From JAXMHN01 sp964578605 (GTDB lineage: Bacteria; Verrucomicrobiota; Verrucomicrobiia; Limisphaerales; SIBE01), in NCBI GenBank assembly GCA_964578605.1, contig CAZODO010000001.1, positions 1 to 64,000 of the forward strand: a DNA stretch of 64,000 nt. Reading direction: 5' to 3'. The notes under the pieces were generated by a model that saw nothing but the letters and a program-made list of their open reading frames with translations, was not told the DNA's origin and did no database searches. Below are positions 9,046 through 18,800 of this stretch, piece by piece. A program made the position numbers and the translations under genes. Each line of letters opens with the position of its first letter. Positions within the stretch are counted from its first letter, which is position 1.

Positions 9046-9603
9046 GCGGGCGCGCGTGGCATGGTCCGCGATCATCCACTTCACCGCCGCGTCAAGGTCG
9101 TCGCAAACCACCGTTCTGTGAGCGTCGGCGCCTAGTTTCTTCTCCGTCTCCGCACCATATCCAGTGCGGACAAGCAGGGGCATCCTGACCCCGGCATTCC
9201 AGCCGCATTCCAGGTCGATCAGCTTGTCGCCGATGACATAGCTGCGCGCGAGGTCCACCGAAAACTCGTCGCGCGCGTCGAACAGGAATTGAGGGGAAGG
9301 CTTGCGGCCCCGGCTGGGTTGGTCAGGAGCCTCAGGCGCGAAATAGACCTTTTCGATGCGGACGTGATCGCCCGCCAGGATCTCGAGCACGCGGCGGTTC
9401 ACACGATGCATATCGTCCATTGTATAATACCCGCGCCCAATTCCAGATTGGTTGGTCACGATAAAGAGAAGAAATCCGTGGTCCATCGCTCGCTTGAGCG
9501 CCCGGCCCGCGCCGGGGAAAACCTCGACCTTCGCCGGATCACTGAGGTAGTTCCGTTCGGCGATAATCGTCCCGTCGCGATCGAGGAACAAGGCCCGTTT
9601 CAT
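9040..9603 (-). CDS. gmhB: D-glycero-D-manno-heptose 1,7-bisphosphate 7-phosphatase-type HAD hydrolase
   Basis: 187-aa HAD phosphatase of the HisB-N/GmhB type. The nucleophile motif is FLDRDGTII with D8 and D10, VTNQSGIGRG is the second motif, and YVIGDKLIDLECGWNAG carries the third and fourth. It removes the 7-phosphate during ADP-heptose synthesis for the LPS inner core. ATG 9603 overlaps the stop of hldA (ATGA), which strongly supports the pathway assignment. The cysteine-rich loop typical of some E. coli-type GmhB proteins is not evident, so this is a divergent member. Confidence 0.9.
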   Translation of the reverse strand: MKRALFLDRDGTIIAERNYLSDPAKVEVFPGAGRALKRAMDHGFLLFIVTNQSGIGRGYYTMDDMHRVNRRVLEILAGDHVRIEKVYFAPEAPDQPSRGRKPSPQFLFDARDEFSVDLARSYVIGDKLIDLECGWNAGVRMPLLVRTGYGAETEKKLGADAHRTVVCDDLDAAVKWMIADHATRARL

Positions 9604-10619
9604 CGCGACGGCTTGCGGTGGAAGCTGGCCAGCAACTCCTGGGGGGTGGCGACTGCCGTGCCCACTTTGCCCACCACGACACCCGCGGCGTGATTCGAAA
9701 AGATGGCCGCTTCGACCGGTGAGGCTCCAGCGGCGATCGCCAAGGTGAAACAGGCAATCACCGTATCCCCCGCACCGGAGACGTCGAAGACTTCCTGGGC
9801 CACCGTGGGAATAAGGAAAGGCGCCTGGCCGGGGCGGCAAAGGAGCATGCCCTGGTCGCCGAGTGTGATGAGGAGCAAGCCCGGTTGCAGCTTGCTCATG
9901 AGCACTTCCACCGCGTGCAGAAGCCCGGCGTCATGGAGAGGGTCGCCCCGCTTCGCTCCGTCGGAGAGACCGGCAAGCTCGAAAGCTTCCTTGCGGTTGG
10001 GCGTCAACAGCGAGAGTCCGCTCAGGTTCAGGCGGTGGACGGGTTTGGGATCAAGGCTCAGCCAGAGGTTCCTCTCACGGCACCAGCGTTTCACCTGGTC
10101 GAGAAGTCCTTGGGTGATCACGCCTTTGCCGTAATCCGCAACGATCACGGCGGAAGAAGACTCCAGTTGGATTTCGATGGCGCGCGCCAGGCGCCGCGAG
10201 AACCGAGCATCAAGATCTTCCACCGTCTCGCGATCCACGCGCGCCAGTTGCTGGTGGTGCGCGACAATCCTTGTTTTGACACTGGTGAGCCTTCCGGGAT
10301 GGGAGAGCAAGGCGCGGCATTCGATCCGTTCCTGGGTCAGCAATTCCTTCAACTTCTTGCCGTTCGCATCGCCACCAATGACGCCCGCCAGTTCGCATTT
10401 GGCATGGAGGCTTCTCAAGTTGCGGGCCACGTTGGCTGCCCCCCCAGGCATCAAGCTTTCGTGATCGAATTCGACCACTGGGACGGGCGCTTCGGGCGAT
10501 ATCCGCGCCACTTTTCCCCAGACGAACTCGTCCAGCATGCTGTCGCCGATCACCAGGATGCGCGTCCGCAAGGCGCGTTTGAGCAAGTGGCGGACGCGAG
10601 GCAAAGAGAGCGCGTTCAT
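9600..10619 (-). CDS. hldA: D-glycero-beta-D-manno-heptose-7-phosphate kinase (RfaE domain I type)
   Basis: 339-aa PfkB/ribokinase-family sugar kinase. RILVIGDSMLDEFVWGKVARISPEAPVPV is the signature of HldE/RfaE domain I. GGAANVARNL around residue 59 and VFDVSGAGDTVIA near 280 (anion hole and catalytic Asp) complete the fold. The C-terminal nucleotidyltransferase domain of HldE is absent, so this is the split HldA form and an HldC must lie elsewhere. With gmhB it forms the ADP-heptose branch and implies an LPS-bearing outer membrane. Confidence 0.94.
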   Translation of the reverse strand: MNALSLPRVRHLLKRALRTRILVIGDSMLDEFVWGKVARISPEAPVPVVEFDHESLMPGGAANVARNLRSLHAKCELAGVIGGDANGKKLKELLTQERIECRALLSHPGRLTSVKTRIVAHHQQLARVDRETVEDLDARFSRRLARAIEIQLESSSAVIVADYGKGVITQGLLDQVKRWCRERNLWLSLDPKPVHRLNLSGLSLLTPNRKEAFELAGLSDGAKRGDPLHDAGLLHAVEVLMSKLQPGLLLITLGDQGMLLCRPGQAPFLIPTVAQEVFDVSGAGDTVIACFTLAIAAGASPVEAAIFSNHAAGVVVGKVGTAVATPQELLASFHRKPSR

Positions 10620-10631
10620 GAAAGAGGCCTG

Positions 10632-11429
10632 CTAATCCAGAAAGGCGGTCAGAGGGCTGGTGGGCGCGGCATCGGTTCGTTCCGGAGCCAAACCGATTTC
10701 GTAGGCGGTGCGTCCGGCTTCCACGGCTTGTTTAAAGGCCACCGCCATCCGATTGGGATCGTTCGCGACGGCGATTGCCGTGTTCACGAGCACGGCATCC
10801 GCTCCCATTTCCATGGCTTCGGCGGCGTGGCTGGGCGCGCCCAAGCCCGCATCGACCACGACCGGCACGATGGCTTGCTCGATGATGATCTCAATTTGAT
10901 CCCGGGTCCGGATGCCCCGGTTTGAGCCGATGGGCGAGCCGAGCGGCATCACGGTGGCTGCGCCGGCGTCTTGCAGGCGCTTGGCCAAGACAGGGTCTGC
11001 GTTGATGTAGGGCAGGACGACAAAGCCTTCTTTCACCAGAATCTCCGTTGCTTTCAGAGTCTCAATGGGATCGGGCAGCAGGTAACGGGGGTCGGGATGG
11101 ATTTCCAGCTTGATCCAATTTGGCAAGCCGGCGGCAACGGCCAGCCGCGCCAGGCGGACCGCTTCCTCGGCGGTCATCGCTCCGCTGGTGTTGGGGAGCA
11201 ACACGTATCGGGCGGCATCGACGAACTCCAGGATGTTCGCAAATGGGTCCTTTTTCCCCGAAAGATCCGCCCGGCGCAGGGCGACGGTCACCATCGCGGT
11301 GCCGCTGGCTTCCAAAGCATTCCGCATGGCCTCCGGCGAAGAAAACTTCCCGGTGCCAACGATGAGGCGCGAACGAAGCTCACGTCCCGCAATGACCAAC
11401 GCACTTCCCTCCGAAAACATTCGGCCCAA
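10632..11429 (-). CDS. thiG: Thiazole synthase
   Basis: 265-aa TIM-barrel enzyme that builds the thiazole ring of thiamine from deoxyxylulose phosphate, dehydroglycine or iminoglycine and ThiS thiocarboxylate. Seen motifs include SRLIVGTGKF, LLPNTSGAMTAEEAVRLARLA, WIKLEIHPDPRYLLPD, VMPLGSPIGSNRG and VVVDAGLGAPSHAAEAMEMGADAVLVNTAIA, all characteristic. ATG 11420 is a possible shorter start. It sits between the RluA-RlmI fusion and hldA with gaps of 30 and 12 bp, so it travels in an operon otherwise devoted to the cell envelope and rRNA. No thiS or thiH is visible. Confidence 0.95.
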   Translation of the reverse strand: MGRMFSEGSALVIAGRELRSRLIVGTGKFSSPEAMRNALEASGTAMVTVALRRADLSGKKDPFANILEFVDAARYVLLPNTSGAMTAEEAVRLARLAVAAGLPNWIKLEIHPDPRYLLPDPIETLKATEILVKEGFVVLPYINADPVLAKRLQDAGAATVMPLGSPIGSNRGIRTRDQIEIIIEQAIVPVVVDAGLGAPSHAAEAMEMGADAVLVNTAIAVANDPNRMAVAFKQAVEAGRTAYEIGLAPERTDAAPTSPLTAFLD

Positions 11430-11459
11430 GATAGGCTTGGGACGTCATTTGACAACATT

Positions 11460-11490
11460 TTAGGCAGGGCCCGGCGGTCCGGCCCTGCCT
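11460..11490. repeat. GC-rich palindrome that supplies the last codons of the upstream gene
   Basis: A perfect 10-bp inverted repeat pairs AGGCAGGGCC (11462-11471) with GGCCCTGCCT (11481-11490). The left end reads TTAGGCAGGGC, which recurs at 38345 and, inverted, at 38488-38498. On the minus strand the palindrome encodes the final residues QGRAGPPGPA and the stop of the RluA-RlmI fusion, so the repeat appears to have landed on the gene's end. Confidence 0.6.
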
Positions 11491-13130
11491 TGCGCGCTCC
11501 CGACCCGCATCCATACGGTCTTCAGGTGAGCAGGTTCCGCCCGGCTGATCGGGAAATCCGGCGGCTGGGGAACATACTGCTCCTGAAGAACTTGCCGGTG
11601 CGTCCTTGGAATCGGCTCGTGAATCATCCGCAGGAAGCGCTCGGGTTCGAGGCTGGCGGCATTGGTGCTGGCGAGCAGCACGCCTTCCCGTTTCAAGAGG
11701 GGCAGGGCCAGTTCCACCAAGGCCGGGTAGTCCTTCTCCACCTGGAACACGCCTTCTTTGGACCGTGAGAAGGTCGGTGGGTCAAGGATCACGAGATCGA
11801 ACTGGCGGCCTTTCTTCGCGAAGCGGCGCATCCAATCGAACGCCTCTCCGAAGACGAAATCATGCGCGCCAGGGTCGAGGCCATTCAGCTCAAAATTGCG
11901 GCGGCCCCAGTCCAGGTAACGCCGGGAAAGGTCCAGGCTTGTGGTGTGGGCGCCTGCCGCCGCGGCGCAGACGGAGAAGGCGCATGTGTAAGCAAACGTG
12001 TTGAGCACCTCGGCCGGTTTCGCCCCGGTTGTCCAAAGCGCAAAGTCCGGGCCCACGTAACCCGTGAGCACTCGCCGCCGGTTCTCTCGCTGGTCGAGGA
12101 ATATCCCTGCGGAATAGCCTTCTTTGAGGCTCAGCGCGTAATGCATCCCGTTTTCGCGGATAATCAAGGGATCGGGAGGGGGCATGCCGATGATCCGTTT
12201 GGGAGCAACCTCGGCCGGATCTTCCTTGCCCGGGCTTCGCTGCAGGCGTTTGTGGCATGCGCCCGCCAGTCCGCAGTAGCCCACCCAACGCGAAATGTCC
12301 TCGCGCCTATTCCCGCCGCTCGGCTCGGGATCGGTTGATGACGCTAACAGGAACTCGCCCAGCCGATCCAGGTACCAACCCGGCCAGCCGTCGCTGGCGC
12401 CGTGTGCGAGCCGATAACTGTCGGTCAGATCCGGCGAGATCAGTGCCGCGCGCAGCGCCATTGCTGGATCGAGTTTGAAGTCTGGCGCTGCGACAAACGA
12501 CATTCGTTCTCCGGTGTGCGGGTGCTCCAACTCCAGTTCCGCCGCGTGAAGGCACGTGCGCTTCCAGGGCGTCCCTCCGTACGGCGTGTCGCCAAGAACC
12601 GGGAAGCCATGATCCGCCGCGTGCACCCGGATCTGATGGGTCCGGCCCGTCACCGGCAAGGCTTCGAGCACGCTCTGGCCTTGCTCATCCTGGCGCACGA
12701 GGCGGAAGCGCGTCTCCGCGGGACTTCCGGAAGCCTCGGCACGGCTCACATAACGCGCGCCGACGCGGACGAGGTTGGACCGAGCGGTGAAAGTCCCTTC
12801 GGGCGCCTGTCGGTCGGTAAGCAAAAGGTATTTCTTTCGCACGGACCGGTTGGTGAACTGGCGGGTGAGCGACCGGTTGGCGGCGGTGTTTTTTGAGAAG
12901 ACCAGGACGCCCGAGGTTTCCTTGTCCAGCCGGTGAATAATGGCCAGGCTGCCCCAGCGCGGTTCGCGATTCCGGAGCCAATCGTAGATCCCTTCGCCGG
13001 CAAAAGGGGCAGGGGAATGGGTATTCCATCCTGCCGGCTTGTTCACGGCCAGCAGGAACTCGTCTTCGAAAAGAACGCAGGGGAGCTTCTCATTCACCAG
13101 AAATGCCAGGCTCCCTTCCATACGACCCAC
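11460..13130 (-). CDS. Fusion of RluA-type pseudouridine synthase and RlmI-type SAM methyltransferase
   Basis: 556-aa two-domain protein predicted to modify RNA. Residues about 18-225 are an RluA-family pseudouridine synthase with HRLDKETSG and catalytic D69, plus the later TGRTHQIRVH. Residues about 240-545 match the RlmI/RlmK class of rRNA cytosine methyltransferases: GIFLDQRENRR, the SAM-binding VLNTFAYTCAFSVCAAAAGA, and the LDPPTFS motif at 449-455. It lacks an obvious PUA domain. The frame overlaps the CAAX protease gene by 37 bp. The target nucleotides cannot be read from the sequence. Two separate genes is the common arrangement for these activities. Confidence 0.88.
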   Translation of the reverse strand: MGRMEGSLAFLVNEKLPCVLFEDEFLLAVNKPAGWNTHSPAPFAGEGIYDWLRNREPRWGSLAIIHRLDKETSGVLVFSKNTAANRSLTRQFTNRSVRKKYLLLTDRQAPEGTFTARSNLVRVGARYVSRAEASGSPAETRFRLVRQDEQGQSVLEALPVTGRTHQIRVHAADHGFPVLGDTPYGGTPWKRTCLHAAELELEHPHTGERMSFVAAPDFKLDPAMALRAALISPDLTDSYRLAHGASDGWPGWYLDRLGEFLLASSTDPEPSGGNRREDISRWVGYCGLAGACHKRLQRSPGKEDPAEVAPKRIIGMPPPDPLIIRENGMHYALSLKEGYSAGIFLDQRENRRRVLTGYVGPDFALWTTGAKPAEVLNTFAYTCAFSVCAAAAGAHTTSLDLSRRYLDWGRRNFELNGLDPGAHDFVFGEAFDWMRRFAKKGRQFDLVILDPPTFSRSKEGVFQVEKDYPALVELALPLLKREGVLLASTNAASLEPERFLRMIHEPIPRTHRQVLQEQYVPQPPDFPISRAEPAHLKTVWMRVGSAQGRAGPPGPA

Positions 13131-13831
13131 GATCCGAGGAGGAAGTTGGCAATCGCATGCGCCGTCATGGCTTCGCCCAACCGGTTATGCCGAATGACCA
13201 AGCCCTGGAAGATGGCCGCGCAAAGAATCCCCGGCAGCCACTCGTGATGGGCAAAGCCAAAGATGGCTGCCGTGATCAGGAATGGCCCCCATCCGAAATA
13301 ATTCAGGGGCACCGTCATGAACTCCGGCTTGGCCATATACCGGTAAAGGAACGAGCGATAGAAGACTTCTTCAAGCGGCGGCACGACCAGCGTCGATCCG
13401 ATCACCCGGACCAGCACGAACATCCAGGCCAGCGCCGCTCCGAAATGCGCGTGCGGATTCCAGGGGTTGGGTTGTGCGCTCTCGCTGGCACACCATGCCT
13501 CGAAGCCGAGGTGCTTGATAATCGGGCAGAGACCCTTCCGCAAGACAACGTCAGCAGGCGGGTAGAAGCCGTCCAGCCCCACCCAGAGCACAAACACCGC
13601 CACCCCCGCCACGACCGCGTCCCAACTGAATGCCCAGCGCATTTCGCGCACCAGCGGCCAAACGGCCCAGACCATTCCGGCGCCCGCAAATGTCTTTGCG
13701 AAATAGAGCCAGAACCGGGAGTCCTCCCCGAACTTCCCCTGCAGACCGGTCAGCGCGACAAAAATGAGGAAGGGAGCGACCCGGACAAGCATGGGCGCCC
13801 GTTGCAGTGCGGCATAGATAGAAGACAGCAT
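13094..13831 (-). CDS. CPBP/CAAX-type intramembrane protease-related protein
   Basis: 245-aa polytopic membrane protein with about seven hydrophobic segments. The CPBP glutamates are in PPLEEVFYRSFLYRY (E154, E155), followed by FGFAHHEW (H195, H196) and the late GLVIRHNRLGEAMTAHAIANF with a further His. It resembles the CAAX prenyl protease-related proteins that accompany exosortase systems (TIGR03008). No exosortase or PEP-CTERM protein is visible in the window, so that link is suggestive only. It shares an operon with the ExeA-like ATPase and GspB-like protein. Confidence 0.85.
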   Translation of the reverse strand: MLSSIYAALQRAPMLVRVAPFLIFVALTGLQGKFGEDSRFWLYFAKTFAGAGMVWAVWPLVREMRWAFSWDAVVAGVAVFVLWVGLDGFYPPADVVLRKGLCPIIKHLGFEAWCASESAQPNPWNPHAHFGAALAWMFVLVRVIGSTLVVPPLEEVFYRSFLYRYMAKPEFMTVPLNYFGWGPFLITAAIFGFAHHEWLPGILCAAIFQGLVIRHNRLGEAMTAHAIANFLLGSWVVWKGAWHFW

Positions 13832-13875
13832 AGCGCGAGCAACAAATCCATCGAACCCGGCAAGGCTGTCACCCT

Positions 13876-14541
13876 CTAGCGGAGCTTGAGGACGATCGGC
13901 CTGCCGTCCCTAACCAACCGTACCGAGTGCCGCTCGATCAAGACAACTTTTGCGCCGCCGATCTCGTCGCCAACGAACAGCGTCTGCCCATCGATCAGTG
14001 CCGACGCCTTTGAAAAGCGGTAGAAGATCCCCTGCAATTTGAAGTCTGGCGCCGCCGTCACGCCCTCACCTGCGGCCGGGGCGACATCCTTCACCAGAAC
14101 CGGGTCAGCCACCTGTGGCGGGACGCACATCGTCTTGGCCGCGGGTTCCGGCGCGGGCGGCGGGGCGTTGGCAATGGTTTGTTTGACGGACGCGACCGGT
14201 GAGTGGAGCGCCTTTGGAACGACGCGCGCTGGCGCGGTTGCTTTGACCGAAGGCCGGGGCACGGCGGCACGATTCCCCTGCGATGCTGCTTCGGTCCGCA
14301 CACGGGCCAGGAGCGATTGCGGTGCTGTCGCCGCGGCCGGCGGCCGCCATGAGAGAACCAGGAACCAAGTGCCCAGGACAAGCGACGCGCCGGCTGCCGC
14401 AGGCACCATCCAGGCAAAGATCGGCCGCCCCACCGATCCGGCTTCGGCAACCGGCTGCAGAGGAGGTCCAGCCGCCGCACTGCCGGCTTGGTGGGCATGG
14501 CTTTGCTTCGCCCTCTTTAGCGCTTCATTGATTAAGCTCAT
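13876..14541 (-). CDS. GspB-like envelope protein
   Basis: 221-aa protein with a cytoplasmic start MSLINEALKRAKQ, one membrane helix at about residues 43-65, a proline/alanine-rich linker (about 70-165) and a C-terminal domain of about 55 residues with FKLQGIFYRFSKASALIDG and VGDEI. That order matches the general secretion pathway protein B family and related XrtA-cluster proteins, which act with an ExeA/GspA ATPase to help assemble envelope structures. It overlaps the ATPase gene by the ATGA at 14538-14541, supporting a complex. The linker is of low complexity and diverges fast, so only the ends are informative. Confidence 0.82.
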   Translation of the reverse strand: MSLINEALKRAKQSHAHQAGSAAAGPPLQPVAEAGSVGRPIFAWMVPAAAGASLVLGTWFLVLSWRPPAAATAPQSLLARVRTEAASQGNRAAVPRPSVKATAPARVVPKALHSPVASVKQTIANAPPPAPEPAAKTMCVPPQVADPVLVKDVAPAAGEGVTAAPDFKLQGIFYRFSKASALIDGQTLFVGDEIGGAKVVLIERHSVRLVRDGRPIVLKLR

Positions 14542-15353
14542 CGTTCGAAATCTCCCTCCAGTTCGCGCACTGCCCGGCGCACCGTGAAGTAGTCAATTCG
14601 CTCGCAGGACTGGACGAACCCCGCCAGCAGACATTTGTCGCACAGGGCATTCACCAGGCGTGGAATGCCCCCGGAATAACGGTGAATGCGCCATAGCGCG
14701 GCGGAGGTGAAGGAAGGCATGCCGTTTGCGCCGGAAGTCTGGAGCCGGTGATGCACATATTGACCCACCTCGGCACGGGAGAGGGGGCGAAGATGGTACC
14801 GGACGGTGATTCGCTGGCGCAGTTGCCGGAGGCTATAATCGTTCAACCGATCTCGCAGTTCGGGTTGTCCCATAAGGACGATCTGCAAGAGCTTCCGGTT
14901 GTCCGTCTCCAGGTTCGAGAGCAACCGAACCTGTTCGAGCAGTTCGTGGGTCAGATCCTGCGCCTCGTCGATGATCAAGACCGCTTCTCTTTGCTTCTCG
15001 ACCTGTTCGAGAAGAAACGCGTTCAGGGCCGCCACAGTTTCCAGCCGGTCGAGGGCATGCACCTGGAGGCCGAATTCCATCGCGATGGCTTTCATCAACT
15101 GGCCTGCACCGAGCACCGGATTCAAGATCAACGCTGTGGCATATTGCGGACCCAGCTGTTCCAGCATCGCGCGGCAGACCGTGGTCTTTCCGGAGCCGAC
15201 CTCTCCGGTCAATTGCACAAAACCTTTCCGTTCGCGAATCCCGTAAAGCAGATGATTCAGGGCTTCCCGGTGTTTTGGACTAAAAAACAAGAACCGCGGG
15301 TCAGGCGTGATCGCAAACGGCGGCTCGTTAAGACCGTAGAAGTCCAGGTACAC
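14538..15353 (-). CDS. ExeA/GspA-like AAA ATPase
   Basis: 271-aa AAA ATPase. The N-terminal YLDFYGLNEPPFAITPDPRFLFFS is the hallmark of the ExeA/GspA and XrtA-associated ATPase family. Walker A is GEVGSGKTT at residues 50-58 and Walker B is VLIIDEAQDL at 125-134, with MGQPELRDRL as sensor region. It lacks the peptidoglycan-binding tail of true ExeA. It is the first gene of a seven-gene minus-strand operon ending with gmhB and is partnered by the GspB-like protein. The 11-bp array of site 2 lies 246 bp upstream. Confidence 0.9.
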   Translation of the reverse strand: MYLDFYGLNEPPFAITPDPRFLFFSPKHREALNHLLYGIRERKGFVQLTGEVGSGKTTVCRAMLEQLGPQYATALILNPVLGAGQLMKAIAMEFGLQVHALDRLETVAALNAFLLEQVEKQREAVLIIDEAQDLTHELLEQVRLLSNLETDNRKLLQIVLMGQPELRDRLNDYSLRQLRQRITVRYHLRPLSRAEVGQYVHHRLQTSGANGMPSFTSAALWRIHRYSGGIPRLVNALCDKCLLAGFVQSCERIDYFTVRRAVRELEGDFER

Positions 15354-15598
15354 GCGCGCGATTCAGCAGAAATCATACGCGGCGGCCTGCGATCGATTTT
15401 TTTCTCACGCAAGATGTTACAACAAAGAGGCTTAGACCGGTGATTCGGCCGAGGTTCCGTCGCTGAAACGCAGGGTTTTTCTCGGAGTCGCGTCCTGTTG
15501 AAGGACGTTCGTCCAGAATTCGAACAGAACCCCCTGGGGCTGGGCGGAAGGGGATCAGCGCGTGAGAACCGGCAACGCATTCACTCTCGACAGCGTCT

Positions 15599-15719
15599 AA
15601 ACGCACGCTAACCGCACGATAAACGCATGGCAAACGCATGGCAAACACATAATACACACATGATATCATGCGTTTATCATGTGTTTGGCATGAGTTGTGC
15701 ATGCGATTGAATCGTGGGA
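15599..15719. repeat. 11-bp tandem array with central inversion, site 2
   Basis: Six 11-bp units lie at 15599-15664 (aaacgcacgct, aaccgcacgat, aaacgcatggc twice, aaacacataat, acacacatgat). Without any spacer, four units follow in the opposite orientation at 15665-15708 (atcatgcgttt, atcatgtgttt, ggcatgagttg, tgcatgcgatt), and a weak fifth reaches 15719. The arms abut at the palindrome ATGATATCAT and stay in one 11-bp register. Mirror pairing of the inner four units matches about 35 of 44 positions by eye. The array lies between the divergent ExeA-like operon and the LTD/CotH gene. Confidence 0.85.
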
Positions 15720-15818
15720 AGCAGATAGGTTCAGCGCGTCTCCTGCCCATTCGTCACGGCCCGGATTCTGCTCTATTCCAATGGATTCGGCCAAGAAATC
15801 CGGCATTGTTATCCTTGA

Positions 15819-18800
15819 ATGCGCGCTCAACCTTCGTTCGGTAAACCGGCGGTGTGTGACTTTCAACAGGAGCAAGGCAGAATTCTGCCGTTGGGATTGC
15901 CGCGCGTGCCCCGCGTGGCATGGCTGCTGGTGGCCTGCCTTTTCAGCCTGGCCTCCGTGCGATCTGACTTGGTCATCAACGAGTTGCACTACAGTCCCGA
16001 TGTCAAGACCGACCCAGTGGAGTTCGTGGAGCTTTACAATGCTGGGACCACCCGCGTCGATTTGGCGGGATGGGCCTTGGCGGATGGAGTGGCCTTTCAA
16101 TTCCCGGCCGGCACGTCGATCGGACCCGGCGAGTTTCTGGTTGTGGGGGAGGACCCTGAGGCGCTGCGCGCCAGGTTTGGCGTGACGGGCGCGCTTGGTC
16201 CGTGGATTGGACGCCTTGCGAACGAGGGGGAGAACGTGGTGTTGCGAGACGCGGTCGGCGAGGTTGTGGACCAGGTCGAGTACCAACTGGGATTCCCATG
16301 GCCGACAGTGGGGGACGCGCCAGGTTATTCGATCGAACTGGTGAACCCCGCCTTCGACAATAATCTGGGCGGCAATTGGCGCGCTTCGGTGGCCGGCGCG
16401 GTCACTCCACAGCAGGAAGCGTTGGTCCGCGAACGGAGCGACTGGCGCTATTTCAAAGGAACCCAGGAACCGTCGTCGCCTGTCACGGCGTGGCGTGAGG
16501 CCGGTTTCGACGATTCCAGCTGGCTAATGGGCAGCGCGCCGATCGGTTTTGGAGAGAATTTCATCGCCACGCGACTGGACGACATGCGCGGAAATTACGG
16601 GTCCGTGTTCGCGCGCCTCAAATTTAACGTCCCGGACCCCGCGAAGATCTCGGAACTCCTGCTCGAGGCCCGGTATGACGACGGGCTGAAGGTCTGGATC
16701 AACGGCCAAAGCGTGGTCAGCGCCAATCTGCCGGCGGGTGAAGTGCCTTTCGACGCCACGGCGGCCAGCGCGATCGAAAACGGCGAGTTTGTGCCCTTTC
16801 CTCTTGGCGCGGGGACAAGTCGCCTGGTGGCGGGGGAGAACGTCATCGCATTGCAGGTCCACAACTCGAGCGTCAGTGCCAGCTCCGATCTTTTCTTTGA
16901 TGTGCGGCTGACCTCGCAGACCGGCCCGGCTTCGCGTGGACCGACGCCGGGGAGGATGAATTCGGTTTACACGGAGAACCTTCCCCCGCAGATCAGGCAG
17001 GTGGCGCATGAACCCCGAGCGCCCGTGTCGGGACAGCCGGTTACAATCACGGCGAAGATGACCGACGGGGACGGGATGGGGAATGTGTCGTTGGAATACC
17101 AGGTGGTCGAGCCCGGCAATTACATCGCCCTCGAAGATGCAGCCTATCGGACGAGCTGGACGTCCGTTCCCATGACCGATTCAGGGGGCGGCATTGACGC
17201 CATTGCGGGCGACGGCATTTTTAGCGCGGAGCTGCCCGGATCTCTGCAGCAACATCGAAGATTGGTGCGATACCGGCTCACGGCAGCGGATGCCGGCGGG
17301 CGAAGCATCACCGTCCCGTTTGCGGACGATCCGCAGCCGAATTTCGCTTACTTTGTTTATGACGGGGTGCCCGCCTGGAGCGGCGCGATTCAACCCGGCA
17401 ACTCGGACCCGGTCCGCGGCGCCGTGGTCGCTTACGGGACCGATGTGATGCGCCGGTTGCCGGTTTATCACCTGATCTCAAAGAAGAGTTCGGTGGAAGA
17501 TTGCACCTGGTACAGCGGTTATGGGGGCGACCTTTATCGCTGGAAGGGCACGTTGGTGTTCGATGGGGAAGTCTATGACCATATCGGGTATCGAGCTCGG
17601 GGCGGGGTGTGGCGCTACGCGATGGGCAAGAACATGTGGAAGTTCGATTTCAACCGGGGCCACGATTTCGAAGCGCGCGATAATAATGGCCGTCGCTATT
17701 CCGTCAACTGGACGAAACTGAACCTGGGCGCGTGCATCCAGCAGGGCGATTACCAGCATCGCGGCGAACAGGGCATGTTCGAGGCGGTGGGTTTTCGCCT
17801 GTTCAACCTCGTGGGTGTCGAGTCGCCCAAGACGCACTTTGTCCAGTTTCGGATTATTGACGAAGCGCAGGAGAGCGATCCGGCCAGCCAGTATAACGGC
17901 GATTTCTGGGGCCTGTACCTTGCGGTCGAGCAGGAGGACGGCCGGTTCCTGGACGAGCATGGGCTGCCGGACGGCAATTTCTACAAGATGGAAGGCGGCA
18001 GCGGGGAATTGAACAACCAAGGGGCCACCGGGGTGACGGACAAATCTGACCTGCGGAGTTTTATGTCGACCTACCTTGGCTCGCCAACAGACGATTGGTG
18101 GCGCCAGAATTTCAGCTTGGACCGCTACTATAGCTACCAGGCGATCGTCCAGGGCATCCATCACTATGACATCTGTTACGGGAAGAACTATTTCTACTTC
18201 CTGAATCCGGACACCGGGATTTGGTCGGTGCATCCGTGGGACTTGGATCTCACTTGGGCCGACAATATGTTCGACGCCGGCTGCGGCGGCGTGGACGATT
18301 TCATGAACCGCGTCTTGCCTCGCCCGGCTTTCACCCTGGAGTTCCAGAACCGCATCCGCGAGATCCGAGATCTGTTGTTCAACACGGACCAGGCTTGGCA
18401 GCTTATCGACGAGTATGCGGCCATGATCGATGATCCAACCGGCGCGCCCTCGTTCGTGGACGCGGATCGCGCGATGTGGGATTACCACCCGATCATGGCC
18501 AGTTCGATTGTGAACCGCTCCAAGGCGGGCCAGGGCCGGTTTTACCAGGTGGTCCCGACGAAAGATTTCCCGGGCATGGTCAGCAAGATGAAGAATTACG
18601 TCGTTGCCCGGAGCGCGTTGCTCGATCAGATGGCCAACGATCCACTCATCCCGGATCTGCCTGTGATCCAGCCGGTCAGCGAAACGTCCATTCCCACCGA
18701 CCAGTTGACCTTCCGCGCGGCGCCTTACAGCGGGCCGAATCCGTTCGCGGCGATGAAGTGGCGCATTGGCGAAATGACTCCGTCCGAAAGCCCGAGCTTC

